Source: Nostoc sp. UHCC 0702 (GTDB taxonomy: Bacteria; Cyanobacteriota; Cyanobacteriia; Cyanobacteriales; Nostocaceae). Taken from it: a stretch of 64,000 nt of DNA. Both the position numbers and the translations under genes were made by a program. Under the pieces are notes generated by a model, which saw only the letters and a program-made list of their open reading frames with translations, ran no database searches and had not been told where the DNA came from. Below, in pieces: positions 43,967 to 52,906 of the stretch (position 1 is the first letter of the stretch; each line of letters starts with the position of its first letter). The stretch lies in the NCBI GenBank assembly GCA_017164015.1, contig CP071065.1:4379918-4443917 (forward strand), given 5' to 3'.

Positions 43967-46315
43967 ATGCTCACCACACCTACAATTATGGGAACCGATA
44001 GGGAATCCGAAATAAATAGATTGCTTTCACAGGCAAAAACTGCAAAAGACAAAAAGAAGCTTGAAAAGGAACTTCAATTTTTGAAGGTTCAGCAGAAGCA
44101 AAAAGAAGCTTTCAGCAAACTGTCTGTTGGAATGTACGTTTATAAGCAGCAAAGTTGTGACTTGGGGAAAATAACGGAGTTACAAAATGGGGATCTTCCG
44201 GTTGTGTTCGTTTCGTGGAACGAAAAAGTACCACTACCGGAACAGCCTGATTTGCTAGAAATTGATGAAATTGCAAATTCCGGGATTATTAAGCCTGGAG
44301 ATTTGGTTCGGGTAGCTCGCAAGGAAAACGGTCAGATCATTGGCAGCAGGCTTGATTTAGTAGTTTTTTCACAGGCTCGCGGGTGGATTTGTGTTGAAGA
44401 CAAGAACGAAGCATTTTCGCCAGAGCAATGGCAACCCATTGAAGATCCGGATTTTAATCTTGAAGATTTTGGCTGGCTCACAGGTTTATCCTGGGAAGAT
44501 GTGAATGCCAAAAATGCTCTCGTTAGAGCTTCGTATAGTACGCTGGCTTTGGCTTTGGAGTATGTGCAGCAGAGTCCAGAGAAAGGAAACAAGACTAGGA
44601 TTGAAGGTCTGCAACGCCGCATTAGGCTTTTAGAAAAAGCTCCGCTAGTTCTCCCGCCATTGGAAAGGCTGCGAAAATTAGAAATCGCAGTGCGATCGCC
44701 GGTTGCGGCATTGAAAGTAAATCCGGTTGCTGTTGATATGCTCATCAGGTATGCCGAAGCTTTTGCCTCAACTACTGATTCCTCCGATGACGAAAGCACA
44801 CTCGTACTTGGACAAGCCCAAGCTTACGCCAAGGAACAAGGTTTGTTGTTGGAGGTAGATGCAGATGGATATTGGGTTGTTAGTCCTTGCTGTCAGTCCA
44901 AAGAAAAAGCGTTAGCGTTGTGTCCGTCGATCAATGAAGCTGTAACTAACAGGGAACTCGATGGCTCTGTCGTTGATGGCTCTGTCTGTGAACATGAATG
45001 TATTTTTGATGAAACTATCTGCGGCTGGCGGGTATGCACAACAGTCATGTGGAATGATGGCGGTATTAAGGAGGAGAATGGGTTTCTTTTGGAGTCGATG
45101 CCGTTGTTAGTTTTGTCAAATGAGCAACAACAAGAACAACAAGAAGAAACCCAACAGCTAACTGAAACTGTTGTGGATGAGCAGCTAGTTCCAATTGAAG
45201 AGTCTGTTGACATTGAAAAAGAGCAGCCTATTATATCAGTCGTCCAGCTTCCAGAGCCAGAACCAGAACTTGAGGACTTGCCTTTAGGGATATGCGAAGT
45301 TCCCATTGAGCGGCTTAGTCCGCACCCGATAAATTCGCTCATTTATGGCGAATCTGAAAATGATTCTGATTTAGAGGAGATGGTCAGTAGTAGCGGATGG
45401 ATTAAAACTCTGCTCGTTACACCCAAAGGAGAAGTTGTCGGTGGACACAGGCGACTAAGAGTTGCCAAGAAGAAAGAAATTCGCCGCCTTACGGTTGAGG
45501 TTCGGGAATTTCAATCTGATGAAGAAATTCTGGAAGCATTGCTTCTAGACAATGCTGTGCGGCACAAGACCAATGAGCAGAAAGTCCGAGAAGCCAGAAT
45601 ATGGCTACCGATCGAAACAGCAAAAGCCAAGTCCAGAAAAGGGCGGCAAGATCAGAAAAATTCTCCTGGAGAGACTGGAGAGAAAGGACAAGCACGAGAT
45701 ATCGTTGCCGCTAGGGTTGGGCTTGGCAGTGGAAAAACTCTACAAAATGCTGATAAAGCTCTAGCAGTAGCAGATTCCTTGCGAGAATCCGATCCCGAAA
45801 ATGCAGCTATGCTGTTGGATTTGTTAAATATCAAATCTGTAAATTTTGCTTACAAGGCAGCTGTCGAAATTGAAATTCAGCAGCGGGTACATGGATGGAA
45901 ACCAACAAAAGGAGCGCGAATTAAAGTTATGATGACAGCCCCGCTTCATGCGGGTACATCAGGAATAGTTATTGGCGGAGATCCATCAATGCCAATAATA
46001 AAGTTTGATAATGGCGAAGCTGACGATTTTGTGGCTCTTGCTTTCTTACTGCCTGCCAATGCAGAAGCAGCAAAAGCTGAAGTTGAAAATAAGAAACCTA
46101 AAACTATTGCAGGTCTTAAGGTGTCAGGTGTAAGGGGTGGTGGGCTTTTGCCAGAAGTACCACGCAATGACGGGATCGAGCCAGATCCCAATCCTGCAAC
46201 TGTTGCTGGCACCAGTACCAGCCTAGAAGCAGTAACCACAGAGCTAGTAACGCCGTCTACAGTCTTAGAACGTAGTAGTGGCGGGAAGATAGTTCAATTT
46301 CCGCTTCACCAGTAA
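43967..46315 (+). CDS. Large ParB-like domain protein of an integrated element
   Basis: 782 residues from the ATG at 43967, preceded by GGAG. The N-terminus is a charged coiled coil (about residues 10-40), then beta-rich segments and a Gln/Glu/Val-rich linker (about 385-435). At about 440-560 there is a ParB N-terminal (Spo0J/sulfiredoxin-like) domain with VPIERLSPHPIN and EVVGGHRRLRVAKK, the CTP/Arg box. A C-terminal part carries a KOW-like turn (APLHAGTSGIVIGGD). Such proteins occur on cyanobacterial plasmids and islands. The role could be partition or replication control; no ParA is seen. Confidence 0.75.
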   Translation: MLTTPTIMGTDRESEINRLLSQAKTAKDKKKLEKELQFLKVQQKQKEAFSKLSVGMYVYKQQSCDLGKITELQNGDLPVVFVSWNEKVPLPEQPDLLEIDEIANSGIIKPGDLVRVARKENGQIIGSRLDLVVFSQARGWICVEDKNEAFSPEQWQPIEDPDFNLEDFGWLTGLSWEDVNAKNALVRASYSTLALALEYVQQSPEKGNKTRIEGLQRRIRLLEKAPLVLPPLERLRKLEIAVRSPVAALKVNPVAVDMLIRYAEAFASTTDSSDDESTLVLGQAQAYAKEQGLLLEVDADGYWVVSPCCQSKEKALALCPSINEAVTNRELDGSVVDGSVCEHECIFDETICGWRVCTTVMWNDGGIKEENGFLLESMPLLVLSNEQQQEQQEETQQLTETVVDEQLVPIEESVDIEKEQPIISVVQLPEPEPELEDLPLGICEVPIERLSPHPINSLIYGESENDSDLEEMVSSSGWIKTLLVTPKGEVVGGHRRLRVAKKKEIRRLTVEVREFQSDEEILEALLLDNAVRHKTNEQKVREARIWLPIETAKAKSRKGRQDQKNSPGETGEKGQARDIVAARVGLGSGKTLQNADKALAVADSLRESDPENAAMLLDLLNIKSVNFAYKAAVEIEIQQRVHGWKPTKGARIKVMMTAPLHAGTSGIVIGGDPSMPIIKFDNGEADDFVALAFLLPANAEAAKAEVENKKPKTIAGLKVSGVRGGGLLPEVPRNDGIEPDPNPATVAGTSTSLEAVTTELVTPSTVLERSSGGKIVQFPLHQ

Positions 46316-46327
46316 CCACTTACAGCA

Positions 46328-46567
46328 ATGCCTGTCGGAGAAGCTTTAGAAGCAAAAGAAGAGAAGAATGAAGGTGAACAATCTTCATCAATTTCAGTTG
46401 CCAAACTGCTCAAGCAGCTAACGCCTGAAGAATTAGCTTGGTCAATTTCTTGGGCCAGTAATGACCCAGAAAATCCGCTTTCAGACGAGCATCTAGAAGC
46501 GCTAATCAAGTCGGCGCAGTATGTGTTAAATAAACGAGCTGCTTCTTCAATACCTTTGCCAAAATAA
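46328..46567 (+). CDS. Small helical protein following the ParB-like gene
   Basis: 79 residues, starting 13 bases after the upstream stop, so probably in the same transcript. Acidic N-terminus, then VAKLLKQLTPEELAWSISW and LSDEHLEALIKSAQYVLNKRAA, two helices. No recognised family. Found only in context of the element. Confidence 0.5.
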   Translation: MPVGEALEAKEEKNEGEQSSSISVAKLLKQLTPEELAWSISWASNDPENPLSDEHLEALIKSAQYVLNKRAASSIPLPK

Positions 46568-46783
46568 GAGCCTAAAAAAATTTTGGCAAAAACGGCAAAA
46601 TCACCCATACATAGGCCGATACGCTTATAAGGTAGCTGGGAATGTCAGACCCTTAATACTGCGGGCGATACGTTAAAAAAACCTTGTGGGAAACCTTGAA
46701 GGAATTTTTAGGACTTATTGTTTTTGCCAAGCCTTAGAGAAAAGGCAGTTCAGACATCAATTCACCCTCGTAAATTGGCGAAG
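46568..46783. other. Gap within the integrated element
   Basis: No frame of interest. GATACGCTTATAAGG and GCGATACGTTAAAA could be promoter remnants; nothing certain. Confidence 0.35.
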
Positions 46784-46875
46784 GTATTGGTTACTACAAT
46801 CGTTTTTATTGGGAATCTTCTAGGCTGCCCGAAGAACCTGAGAATGAACCAGAAGGAAATAATAGTCCGCCTGAA

Positions 46876-47235
46876 GTGAAAGAATTTCCGACAAATGTTC
46901 AAAAAAAAGAGGAATTGCAGGAGTTTCACGAATCTAATAACCTGCCAACTACCTACCAACAACCAACTAAGGTTGTTGGTATGGTAGTTGATGAGGCTCT
47001 TGAGGCATCGCCTCAAGAGCAAGAAGAAGACGAAAAATGGACAGATAAAGCTATTGCTGCTCGCGCTCAGGCGCGGCCTGAGCGCTTGAAAAAATTGAAG
47101 CTAGCAGAAAAGTTCCAGCAGAATCCAGGTATAGAGTTTCTGCGAGCGTGGTGGGATGACGATCCTGTATTGAGGATCGTGATTCGTAAACTGTTAATTA
47201 AGTATCCTGAATGGGGTGATTTAGTGCCTGGATAG
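46876..47235 (+). CDS. Hypothetical protein, possibly truncated at its 5' end
   Basis: 119 residues from a GTG, but the frame is open back to 46776 and reads IGEGIGYYNRFYWESSRLPEEPENEPEGNNSPPE without a normal start. The gene may therefore be a 5'-truncated piece of a longer protein. The C-terminus KLKLAEKFQQNPGIEFLRAWWDDDPVLRIVIRKLLIKYPEWG is helical. It overlaps the stop of the convergent ferritin-like gene by about 15 bases. No family is recognised. Confidence 0.45.
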   Translation: MKEFPTNVQKKEELQEFHESNNLPTTYQQPTKVVGMVVDEALEASPQEQEEDEKWTDKAIAARAQARPERLKKLKLAEKFQQNPGIEFLRAWWDDDPVLRIVIRKLLIKYPEWGDLVPG

Positions 47236-47907
47236 TTTTTTCCACGAGTATTTCAGCCCGATAAACAGCAAATCTATCGGCACTAGAAGCACAGCGTAAT
47301 ATTTTCTTCTTTGCCAATATCTAATAATTGCATCTGGGCGATCGCTAATGCTTTGCAACAGTTCGTAGATCTGACGCGCATGTGATTTCTCATCTTCAGA
47401 AATGCCACCAAGGTGTAGCCGAATTTCAGGAGGAGCAAACAAGCAAAGTTCTTTATAGAACTGAAACTGAAATTCTTCTAGCACGTACATAAAGCTCAGA
47501 GAGTTTTGCCAGTCGTATGAATTGGCAGTCCTAAAATTGAAAAATATTTTGGCGCACCAGCTATTGGTGCTAATGCCATCTATTTGACAAGCTTCCTTTT
47601 CCCATTTGAGCTTGCCCCAGTTTATGCTGTCTGATCTCGCAACAATATCTGGAATGGAGATGTGTAGCTTGTTTTTTGTAATTATGCCAAGGGTCTGAGC
47701 GTGACCATACTCAGAAATTGCTTGTTTCATGAGAGTATCCGCCAAATCTAAATTTTGACTTTTAGCTCTGTTGCTAGCCCGCCAGCAGAAATAAAAAACG
47801 CCTGTTTCTAGTTTTTTTAGTAAGTCTAGATAAACGGTTGCAGGCATACAAGTAACGATTCTAGCTAGTGCCAAAAGTAGCCAATCATCTATCTTTTTGT
47901 GAAACAT
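47221..47907 (-). CDS. Ferritin-like di-iron protein with C-terminal membrane segment
   Basis: 228 residues. Two ExxH motifs (ISEYGHAQTLG near residue 67 and DEKSHARQIYELL near 178) with an intermediate Glu pair in VLEEFQFQFYKEL resemble the di-iron ligand set of the ferritin-like/rubrerythrin superfamily. The C-terminus has a hydrophobic span (YAVLLVPIDLLFIGLKYSW) that could anchor it. Membrane di-iron proteins include oxidases and desaturase-like enzymes; the substrate is unknown. It is surrounded by element genes and may be cargo. Confidence 0.5.
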   Translation of the reverse strand: MFHKKIDDWLLLALARIVTCMPATVYLDLLKKLETGVFYFCWRASNRAKSQNLDLADTLMKQAISEYGHAQTLGIITKNKLHISIPDIVARSDSINWGKLKWEKEACQIDGISTNSWCAKIFFNFRTANSYDWQNSLSFMYVLEEFQFQFYKELCLFAPPEIRLHLGGISEDEKSHARQIYELLQSISDRPDAIIRYWQRRKYYAVLLVPIDLLFIGLKYSWKKLSRH

Positions 47908-47948
47908 TTTCCGATTCTGAAATGAAGAAAGTACTAAATATTAAAAGC

Positions 47949-48554
47949 TCACCAATGTGAAACTGTAGCCACCAGACCATTGCATGCAACATCCATCAAG
48001 AAGTTCATCTTTGTAGAGATTCTTTGCAAAAGCTGAGAATCGACAATAAGTACTGTCCACATTGATACTGAAGCTTCCTCCATCTTGAGAAAAGTAGCAA
48101 TTGGATTATCCTCTTTGTAGGACAAGCTAGTATCTGGCGGGCCAGACCATCTGTAGATAGCTATAGCTTCACTATTTGCAGGGATTTGAGTAGCTATGTC
48201 AAAGCCAACTTCGATAGTAAGAATTAGGTTTGTGTGCGCGGTAAAGAACTCAAACACCTTGCCTGCGCGGTATTCAGGATAGCAATTGCTTGTACAAGTT
48301 ACGAAACCAGGCAAACTACTGCTGCCACTACCGCCAACGCCACCGTACTTATGCCAGCGGCCATTAAGAGGATTATCGTATGGCATCAATACAGAATCGT
48401 CGTCTACTGATGACGTGCTGGCAGCTAAAAACATGTACCAGCAGGGATTCCCGTCATCGTCAAGAGAGCTGCGACTGTAGTTATTAGCTCTTTGACTTGA
48501 AGTTCGAGCTTTGATTTGAGATTTTGTCTCGAAATATCCTGGAGTTGGTGGCAT
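47949..48554 (-). CDS. Hypothetical protein of the integrated element
   Basis: 201 residues, beta-rich, with Cys in NPCWYMFLAA and CTSNCYPEYRAG, an amino-terminal PTPGYFETKSQIKAR tail and no signal peptide. Its start lies one base after the upstream gene's stop, so the two are translated together. No family is recognised; a phage structural role would fit the size and pairing, but that is a guess. Confidence 0.45.
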   Translation of the reverse strand: MPPTPGYFETKSQIKARTSSQRANNYSRSSLDDDGNPCWYMFLAASTSSVDDDSVLMPYDNPLNGRWHKYGGVGGSGSSSLPGFVTCTSNCYPEYRAGKVFEFFTAHTNLILTIEVGFDIATQIPANSEAIAIYRWSGPPDTSLSYKEDNPIATFLKMEEASVSMWTVLIVDSQLLQRISTKMNFLMDVACNGLVATVSHW

Positions 48555-48555
48555 T

Positions 48556-48744
48556 TTAGCTTATAGCAATGCCGCTTTGCTCTTTGGTCTTTTTGGTTTG
48601 AGCTTTGATCGGCTGTTCGATAAAAGACGGCATTGCATCATAGTTGCCAGACGCAAATTTTACGGGTTCGCCCTTAGCGATCGCTCCGTTGGTGTTTGAA
48701 CGGCTATACAAAATATTGCCTTGGGTGTCGCGCAGAGTTGCCAT
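48556..48744 (-). CDS. Small hypothetical protein of the integrated element
   Basis: 62 residues: ATLRDTQGNILYSRSNTNGAIAKGEPVKFASGNY, beta-hairpin-like, and a Lys/Thr-rich end. The ATG lies three bases from the border of the IS630 insertion, so its ribosome binding site and promoter have been replaced. No family is recognised. Confidence 0.45.
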   Translation of the reverse strand: MATLRDTQGNILYSRSNTNGAIAKGEPVKFASGNYDAMPSFIEQPIKAQTKKTKEQSGIAIS

Positions 48745-48749
48745 GCCTA

Positions 48750-49954
48750 GTAGTCTGCCAAGCTAACTTTGCTAAGTAATACCTCTAATTGGTAAACTAG
48801 CCAAAAACGGGGTGTAACATGGCGAAAAAGTACATTGTTGACTTAAGTGAAGATGAAGTTTCTCAACTGCAATCAATAATTAAAAAAGGTAAGCATAAGG
48901 CGAGAACCATAACCCGTGCAAACATTCTTCTGCTGGCATCAGAGGGAGAAAGCGATGAAGCGATCGCGTCCTCTGTTAGAATCCATACTGCAACAGTGCA
49001 ACGAACACGAGAAAAATTTGTCATTGGTGGGTTACATTTTGCGTTAGAAGATGAAAAGCATCCACCAAAACCAAAAAAATTAGATGAGAAACAAGAAGCA
49101 TTTTTGATTGCGACTGCTTGTTCTAATCCGCCAACTGGAAGAGTGCGTTGGACAATGCAATTATTAGCAGATCATTTAGTGAGTGTTGGCATAGTAGATT
49201 CAATTTCAGACGAAACAGTACGTCAGACTTTAAAAAAAATGAAATTAAACCTTGGTTAAAAGAACAGTGGTGTATTCCCGAAGTAAACGCAGAATATGTG
49301 TTGAGAATGGAAGATGTGTTGGATTTATATAATGAGCCATACGAGCTAAAGAAACCCTTAGTCTGCCTAGATGAACGCCCATATCAATTAGTAGAAGAAG
49401 TAAGACTTCCTTTGCCACCAGAACCAAAACAGCCCGAACGTTATGATTATGAATATAAACGTAATGGAGTAGTTAATTTGTTTGCCATCTTTGAACCTTT
49501 AGCTGGATGGAGGCATATTGAAGTTACACAACGTCGGACAAAACTTGACTTCGCTAAACAATTAAAAGATTTAGTAGATGTTCATTACAAAACTGCTGAT
49601 GTGATTCGTTTAGTAGTTGATCACCTTAATATTCATACTCCCAATGTATTATATGAGGTTTTCTCTCCACAAGAAGCACGTCGAATTATTAAAAAATTAG
49701 AATTTCACTATACTCCTAAACACGCTTCTTGGTTAAATCAGGTAGAAATTGAATTATCTGTTTTATCTCGCCAATGTTTAGAAAGACGTATCAATAACGT
49801 AGAGACGTTATCTTCTGAAATTGCCGCTTGGGAAGCACAACGTAATCAACAAAAAGCCAGTGTTTATTGGGGTTTTAAAACTAAGGACGCACGTCAAAAA
49901 ATGGGACGTTTATACCCGAAGATTTAACTTAGCAAAGTTGTCTTGGCAGACTAC
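48750..49954 (+). mobile_element. IS630-family insertion sequence, complete
   Basis: 1,205 bases between the TA dinucleotides at 48748-48749 and 49955-49956, the expected target duplication. Terminal inverted repeats of about 28 bases start GTAGTCTGCCAAG and end CTTGGCAGACTAC with few mismatches. The single gene inside has a -1 frameshift site. Confidence 0.9.
48819..49927 (+). CDS. IS630-family transposase made by -1 frameshift
   Basis: The first frame (48819-49259, 146 residues) holds the helix-turn-helix domain (ITRANILLLASEGESDEAIASSV). An A8 run at 49212-49219 allows a -1 slip to the second frame. That frame carries the DDE catalytic core: Asp in VCLDERPYQL, Asp in VVDHLNIHTP and Glu in LNQVEIELSVL. 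Programmed frameshifting at A-runs is common in this group. Both halves look intact, so the element is probably active. Confidence 0.9.
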
Positions 49955-50019
49955 TAGTGTGGCAAAACTTACTAGAGAAGAGTCGCCTATTCACTCCCAA
50001 TTCCATAAAATCCCTGTGT

Positions 50020-50121
50020 TTAAGTTTTAATAAGAATCGGGAGTATCCATCCCCCAATGGCACCAGTCATACAAACGGCTGCTAAAATTGAGAAAACTTC
50101 AGTTCGACTCTCTGCTTTCAC
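50020..50121 (-). CDS. Possible 33-residue membrane peptide
   Basis: From a GTG: KAESRTEVFSILAAVCMTGAIGGWILPILIKT, with one hydrophobic span. There is no strong ribosome binding site. It is tentative and lies in the gap between the insertion sequence and the next gene. Confidence 0.25.
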   Translation of the reverse strand: MKAESRTEVFSILAAVCMTGAIGGWILPILIKT

Positions 50122-50234
50122 AAAAGCATTGCTCTTTAAACGTCCTCATTTTTTGCTTGGATTATCTCGCTACAATTCCCACGTTGATCTAGTAATTAGC
50201 TCATGCTGCGAGAGGAACCCTAGGGAGTGAGATC

Positions 50235-51134
50235 ATGACTAAACCGATTCAAATTCTGTTACAGACAACAATTCCCACCAATGAAGATGATTGGTATATT
50301 GGGCGATTTTCTTTGCTAAAGGACTATTTAGCTTCGTTGAAAAGTGACACTGGGGAACCCCTGTACCAGGTAACAGCAAGGGATCGAGAAAATACTGCTG
50401 AAAAAAACGATCCAGTTTTAAGTACGCTGGATAATTCAGATTTTGATGAACTGTGGCTGTTTGCTGTGGATGTAGGGGATGGCATAACTCCAAAAGAGTG
50501 TCAGAGCATCAGTGCCTTCCGTCAGCGCGGCGGCGGTTTATTGGTCAGCCGTGACCATCAGGATGTAGGTTGTTCGGTTTGCAATCTTGGTGGTGTCGGC
50601 GCAGCCCATTACTTTCACAGTAAGAATCCCGATCCCGATCCCTCGCACCACTACCCTGATGACATCTACACTAAGTATATTTCCTGGCCCAACTTCCATT
50701 CTGGGTTAAATGGTGACTACGAGAAAATTGCTCCCATAGAACCTATTCATGACTTACTCAAGAATCCTACATCACCTTCTGAGGAGATTGAATTCTTTCC
50801 GGCTCATCCCCATGAAGGAGCCGTAGGTGTGCCTGCAAACGAGAAGAATGCACGAGTAATTGCCTTGGGTACAAGCTCAGTCTCCGGTCGGGACTTCAAC
50901 TTAGTAGTTGCTTTTGAAAGTACGCAGGATGAACAAGGAAATATTTTAGGACGTGCGATCGCTGAATCAAGCTTCCACCATTTCGCCGACTACAATTGGG
51001 ATGTTGATATGGGCGCACCTAGCTTTCTAACCGAACCCCCTGGAGATGGGATGAAGCAAAACCCACAAGCCCTTGAACATATTAAAGCCTATGTGCGAAA
51101 CTTAGCCCTCTGGCTGGCTCCTACCTCAAGTTAA
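50235..51134 (+). CDS. Conserved hypothetical protein, class I amidotransferase-like fold
   Basis: 299 residues, GGAG ten bases before the ATG. FDELWLFAVDVGDGITPKECQSISAFRQRGGGLLVSRDHQDVG has the alternating strand-helix order of ThuA/GATase-like flavodoxin-fold proteins that sense ligands, but the amidotransferase Cys is not evident. Several His-rich segments follow (SHHYPDD, PAHPHEGAVG, SSFHHFADYNW). Function is unknown. It is a monocistronic gene at the right border of the plastic region. Confidence 0.55.
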   Translation: MTKPIQILLQTTIPTNEDDWYIGRFSLLKDYLASLKSDTGEPLYQVTARDRENTAEKNDPVLSTLDNSDFDELWLFAVDVGDGITPKECQSISAFRQRGGGLLVSRDHQDVGCSVCNLGGVGAAHYFHSKNPDPDPSHHYPDDIYTKYISWPNFHSGLNGDYEKIAPIEPIHDLLKNPTSPSEEIEFFPAHPHEGAVGVPANEKNARVIALGTSSVSGRDFNLVVAFESTQDEQGNILGRAIAESSFHHFADYNWDVDMGAPSFLTEPPGDGMKQNPQALEHIKAYVRNLALWLAPTSS

Positions 51135-51872
51135 AGGAAAGTCTCCCATCCTTAAAGACTATGTGTAAACAGCCTTTATCAAACCTTTTTCGATATGTCT
51201 TAACTACGAATCACGTTAGCGTAGCGGTAGCGAGTCCGCGATAGCGATAGCGTTAGCGACGCAGGAGCGTCGCGTCATTACGAATTATAAATTATATCAC
51301 TTCCTGCCTGAGTTAAGAAGGCAGAAGTACTGCCTCCGGATGCCGCAGGCTGTACGGGAGTGATGCCTCCGGCACGCTACGCGTTAGCGGAGCTTTCGCT
51401 TTAGCGATACGCAATCGACGGGAACCGCCCGCCGGAGGATGCCCGAAGGGCTGTAGACTGCGACTCACTCACCGCCTGCGCGGGTTCCAAACCATTGATT
51501 TTCGGTTAGTCCGCGTAGGCGGACTTCGTTTGTATAGCCACCAATTTCATTCGTTAGGGCTAGGTGCAAGATATGTGGAGATTCAGATGCAAACATATCC
51601 ATGTTTTGGGCAAAAGAATAACCGCCGACATGGTAATCTTCTGTTTCTGTAAATCTACAGAAGCTAAGTTTTATTTATAACTAAACATACTTATCTGTTT
51701 TGATTTGACGGTTGTTATAGTTTTGGACTGATTATTGGTTTTTTACGGGTATCTACGTTTGGTGCAAGATCTGAGTCAACTCAGTCTGAGCGTAAGTGTC
51801 TCAACAGAGTAATAGCAGCCACCCTTGCTGCTATTGAACGCAAAAAGCTGAAAACCAGGAGGCGAAAAACCT
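51135..51872. other. Repeat-rich intergenic region before gnd
   Basis: At 51215-51275 there are GCGATAGCGTTAGCGACGC-type short repeats, and at 51345-51440 CCTCCGGCACGCTACGCGTTAGCGGAGC units. A partial copy of the 8.05/32.2-kb repeat (TCCGCGTAGGCGGACTTCGTTTGTATAGCC) follows at about 51508-51540. No gene. Confidence 0.6.
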
Positions 51873-52895
51873 ATGGAACTTGGAATGATTGGACTCGGAC
51901 GTATGGGCGCAAACATGGCACAGCGTTTGATGCGTGCTGGGCATCGTGTAGTTGGCTATGTCCGCCGTACTGAGAAATTGGAGGCAATGGTCACCGAAGG
52001 TGTAATTGCAGCCGGAGCAAGCTCAATCGCCGATCTAGTCAGCAAGTTATCTAAACCCCGCGCCCTTTGGTTGATGATGCCTGCCGCTTCGGTGGATGAA
52101 ACCATTGAAACGCTCATTGAGCTACTCGAACCAGATGACATTATTATAGATGGCGGTAACTCATACTACCATGATGACATTCGTCGAGCGGCCACATTAA
52201 AGGAGCGAGGCATTCACTACGTTGATTGCGGTACGAGTGGAGGTGTTTGGGGATTGGAGCGGGGTTATTGCTTGATGATAGGCGGCGAACCAATGGCCGT
52301 CAAACGCCTCGATCCCATTTTTGCATCTCTAGCTCCGGGTGTAGGAGCGATTGACCGCACTCCAGGACGAGACAAGGCAGGCGGTACTGCCGAGCAAGGC
52401 TATCTCCACTGCGGGCCCATCGGTGCGGGACACTTCGTCAAAATGGTGCACAACGGCATTGAATACGGTGTCATGGCGGCGTATGCAGAAGGTTTGAATA
52501 TTCTTCACCACGCCAACATCGGCAAGAATCAGCGCGAGATCGATGCTGAAACCACACCATTACGCAATCGGGAGCATTATCAGTATGACTTTAATCTTGC
52601 AGATATTGCCGAAGTCTGGCGTCGGGGTAGTGTAATTGCTTCCTGGCTATTGGATTTGACAGCGATCGCCTTATTGACAAGCCCTAATTTAGAAGAGTTT
52701 GGCGGTCGCGTATCGGATTCTGGCGAAGGCCGTTGGACAGCGATCGCCGCGATCGATGAATCTGTACCAGCTCCGGTGTTAAGTGCAGCGCTGTTTGCTC
52801 GCTTTAGCTCCCGTGGCGAAGCAGACTTTGCCGACAAACTTTTGTCAGCCATGCGCTATCAGTTTGGCGGCCATCATGAAAAAGCTAATTCCTAA
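51873..52895 (+). CDS. gnd: 6-phosphogluconate dehydrogenase, decarboxylating, short form
   Basis: 340 residues, compared with about 470 for the usual cyanobacterial enzyme; this is the short YqeC/GntZ-like type. The dinucleotide site GMIGLGRMGANMAQRL opens the protein. DIIIDGGNSYYHDD, VDCGTSGGVWGLERGYCLMIGG and the catalytic KMVHNGIEYG (Lys, Asn) follow. It converts 6-phosphogluconate to ribulose 5-phosphate, CO2 and NAD(P)H. Good GGAGGCG ribosome binding site. It is followed by zwf in the same transcript, so this is a second oxidative pentose phosphate module. Confidence 0.9.
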   Translation: MELGMIGLGRMGANMAQRLMRAGHRVVGYVRRTEKLEAMVTEGVIAAGASSIADLVSKLSKPRALWLMMPAASVDETIETLIELLEPDDIIIDGGNSYYHDDIRRAATLKERGIHYVDCGTSGGVWGLERGYCLMIGGEPMAVKRLDPIFASLAPGVGAIDRTPGRDKAGGTAEQGYLHCGPIGAGHFVKMVHNGIEYGVMAAYAEGLNILHHANIGKNQREIDAETTPLRNREHYQYDFNLADIAEVWRRGSVIASWLLDLTAIALLTSPNLEEFGGRVSDSGEGRWTAIAAIDESVPAPVLSAALFARFSSRGEADFADKLLSAMRYQFGGHHEKANS

Positions 52896-52906
52896 AGAGG
52901 TTGGTC

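Noticed and set aside
42401..50234. Complete prophage after tRNA-Cys
   Set aside because: There is no recognisable terminase, portal, capsid or tail gene and the integrase lacks its catalytic domain; a decayed element is all that can be supported.
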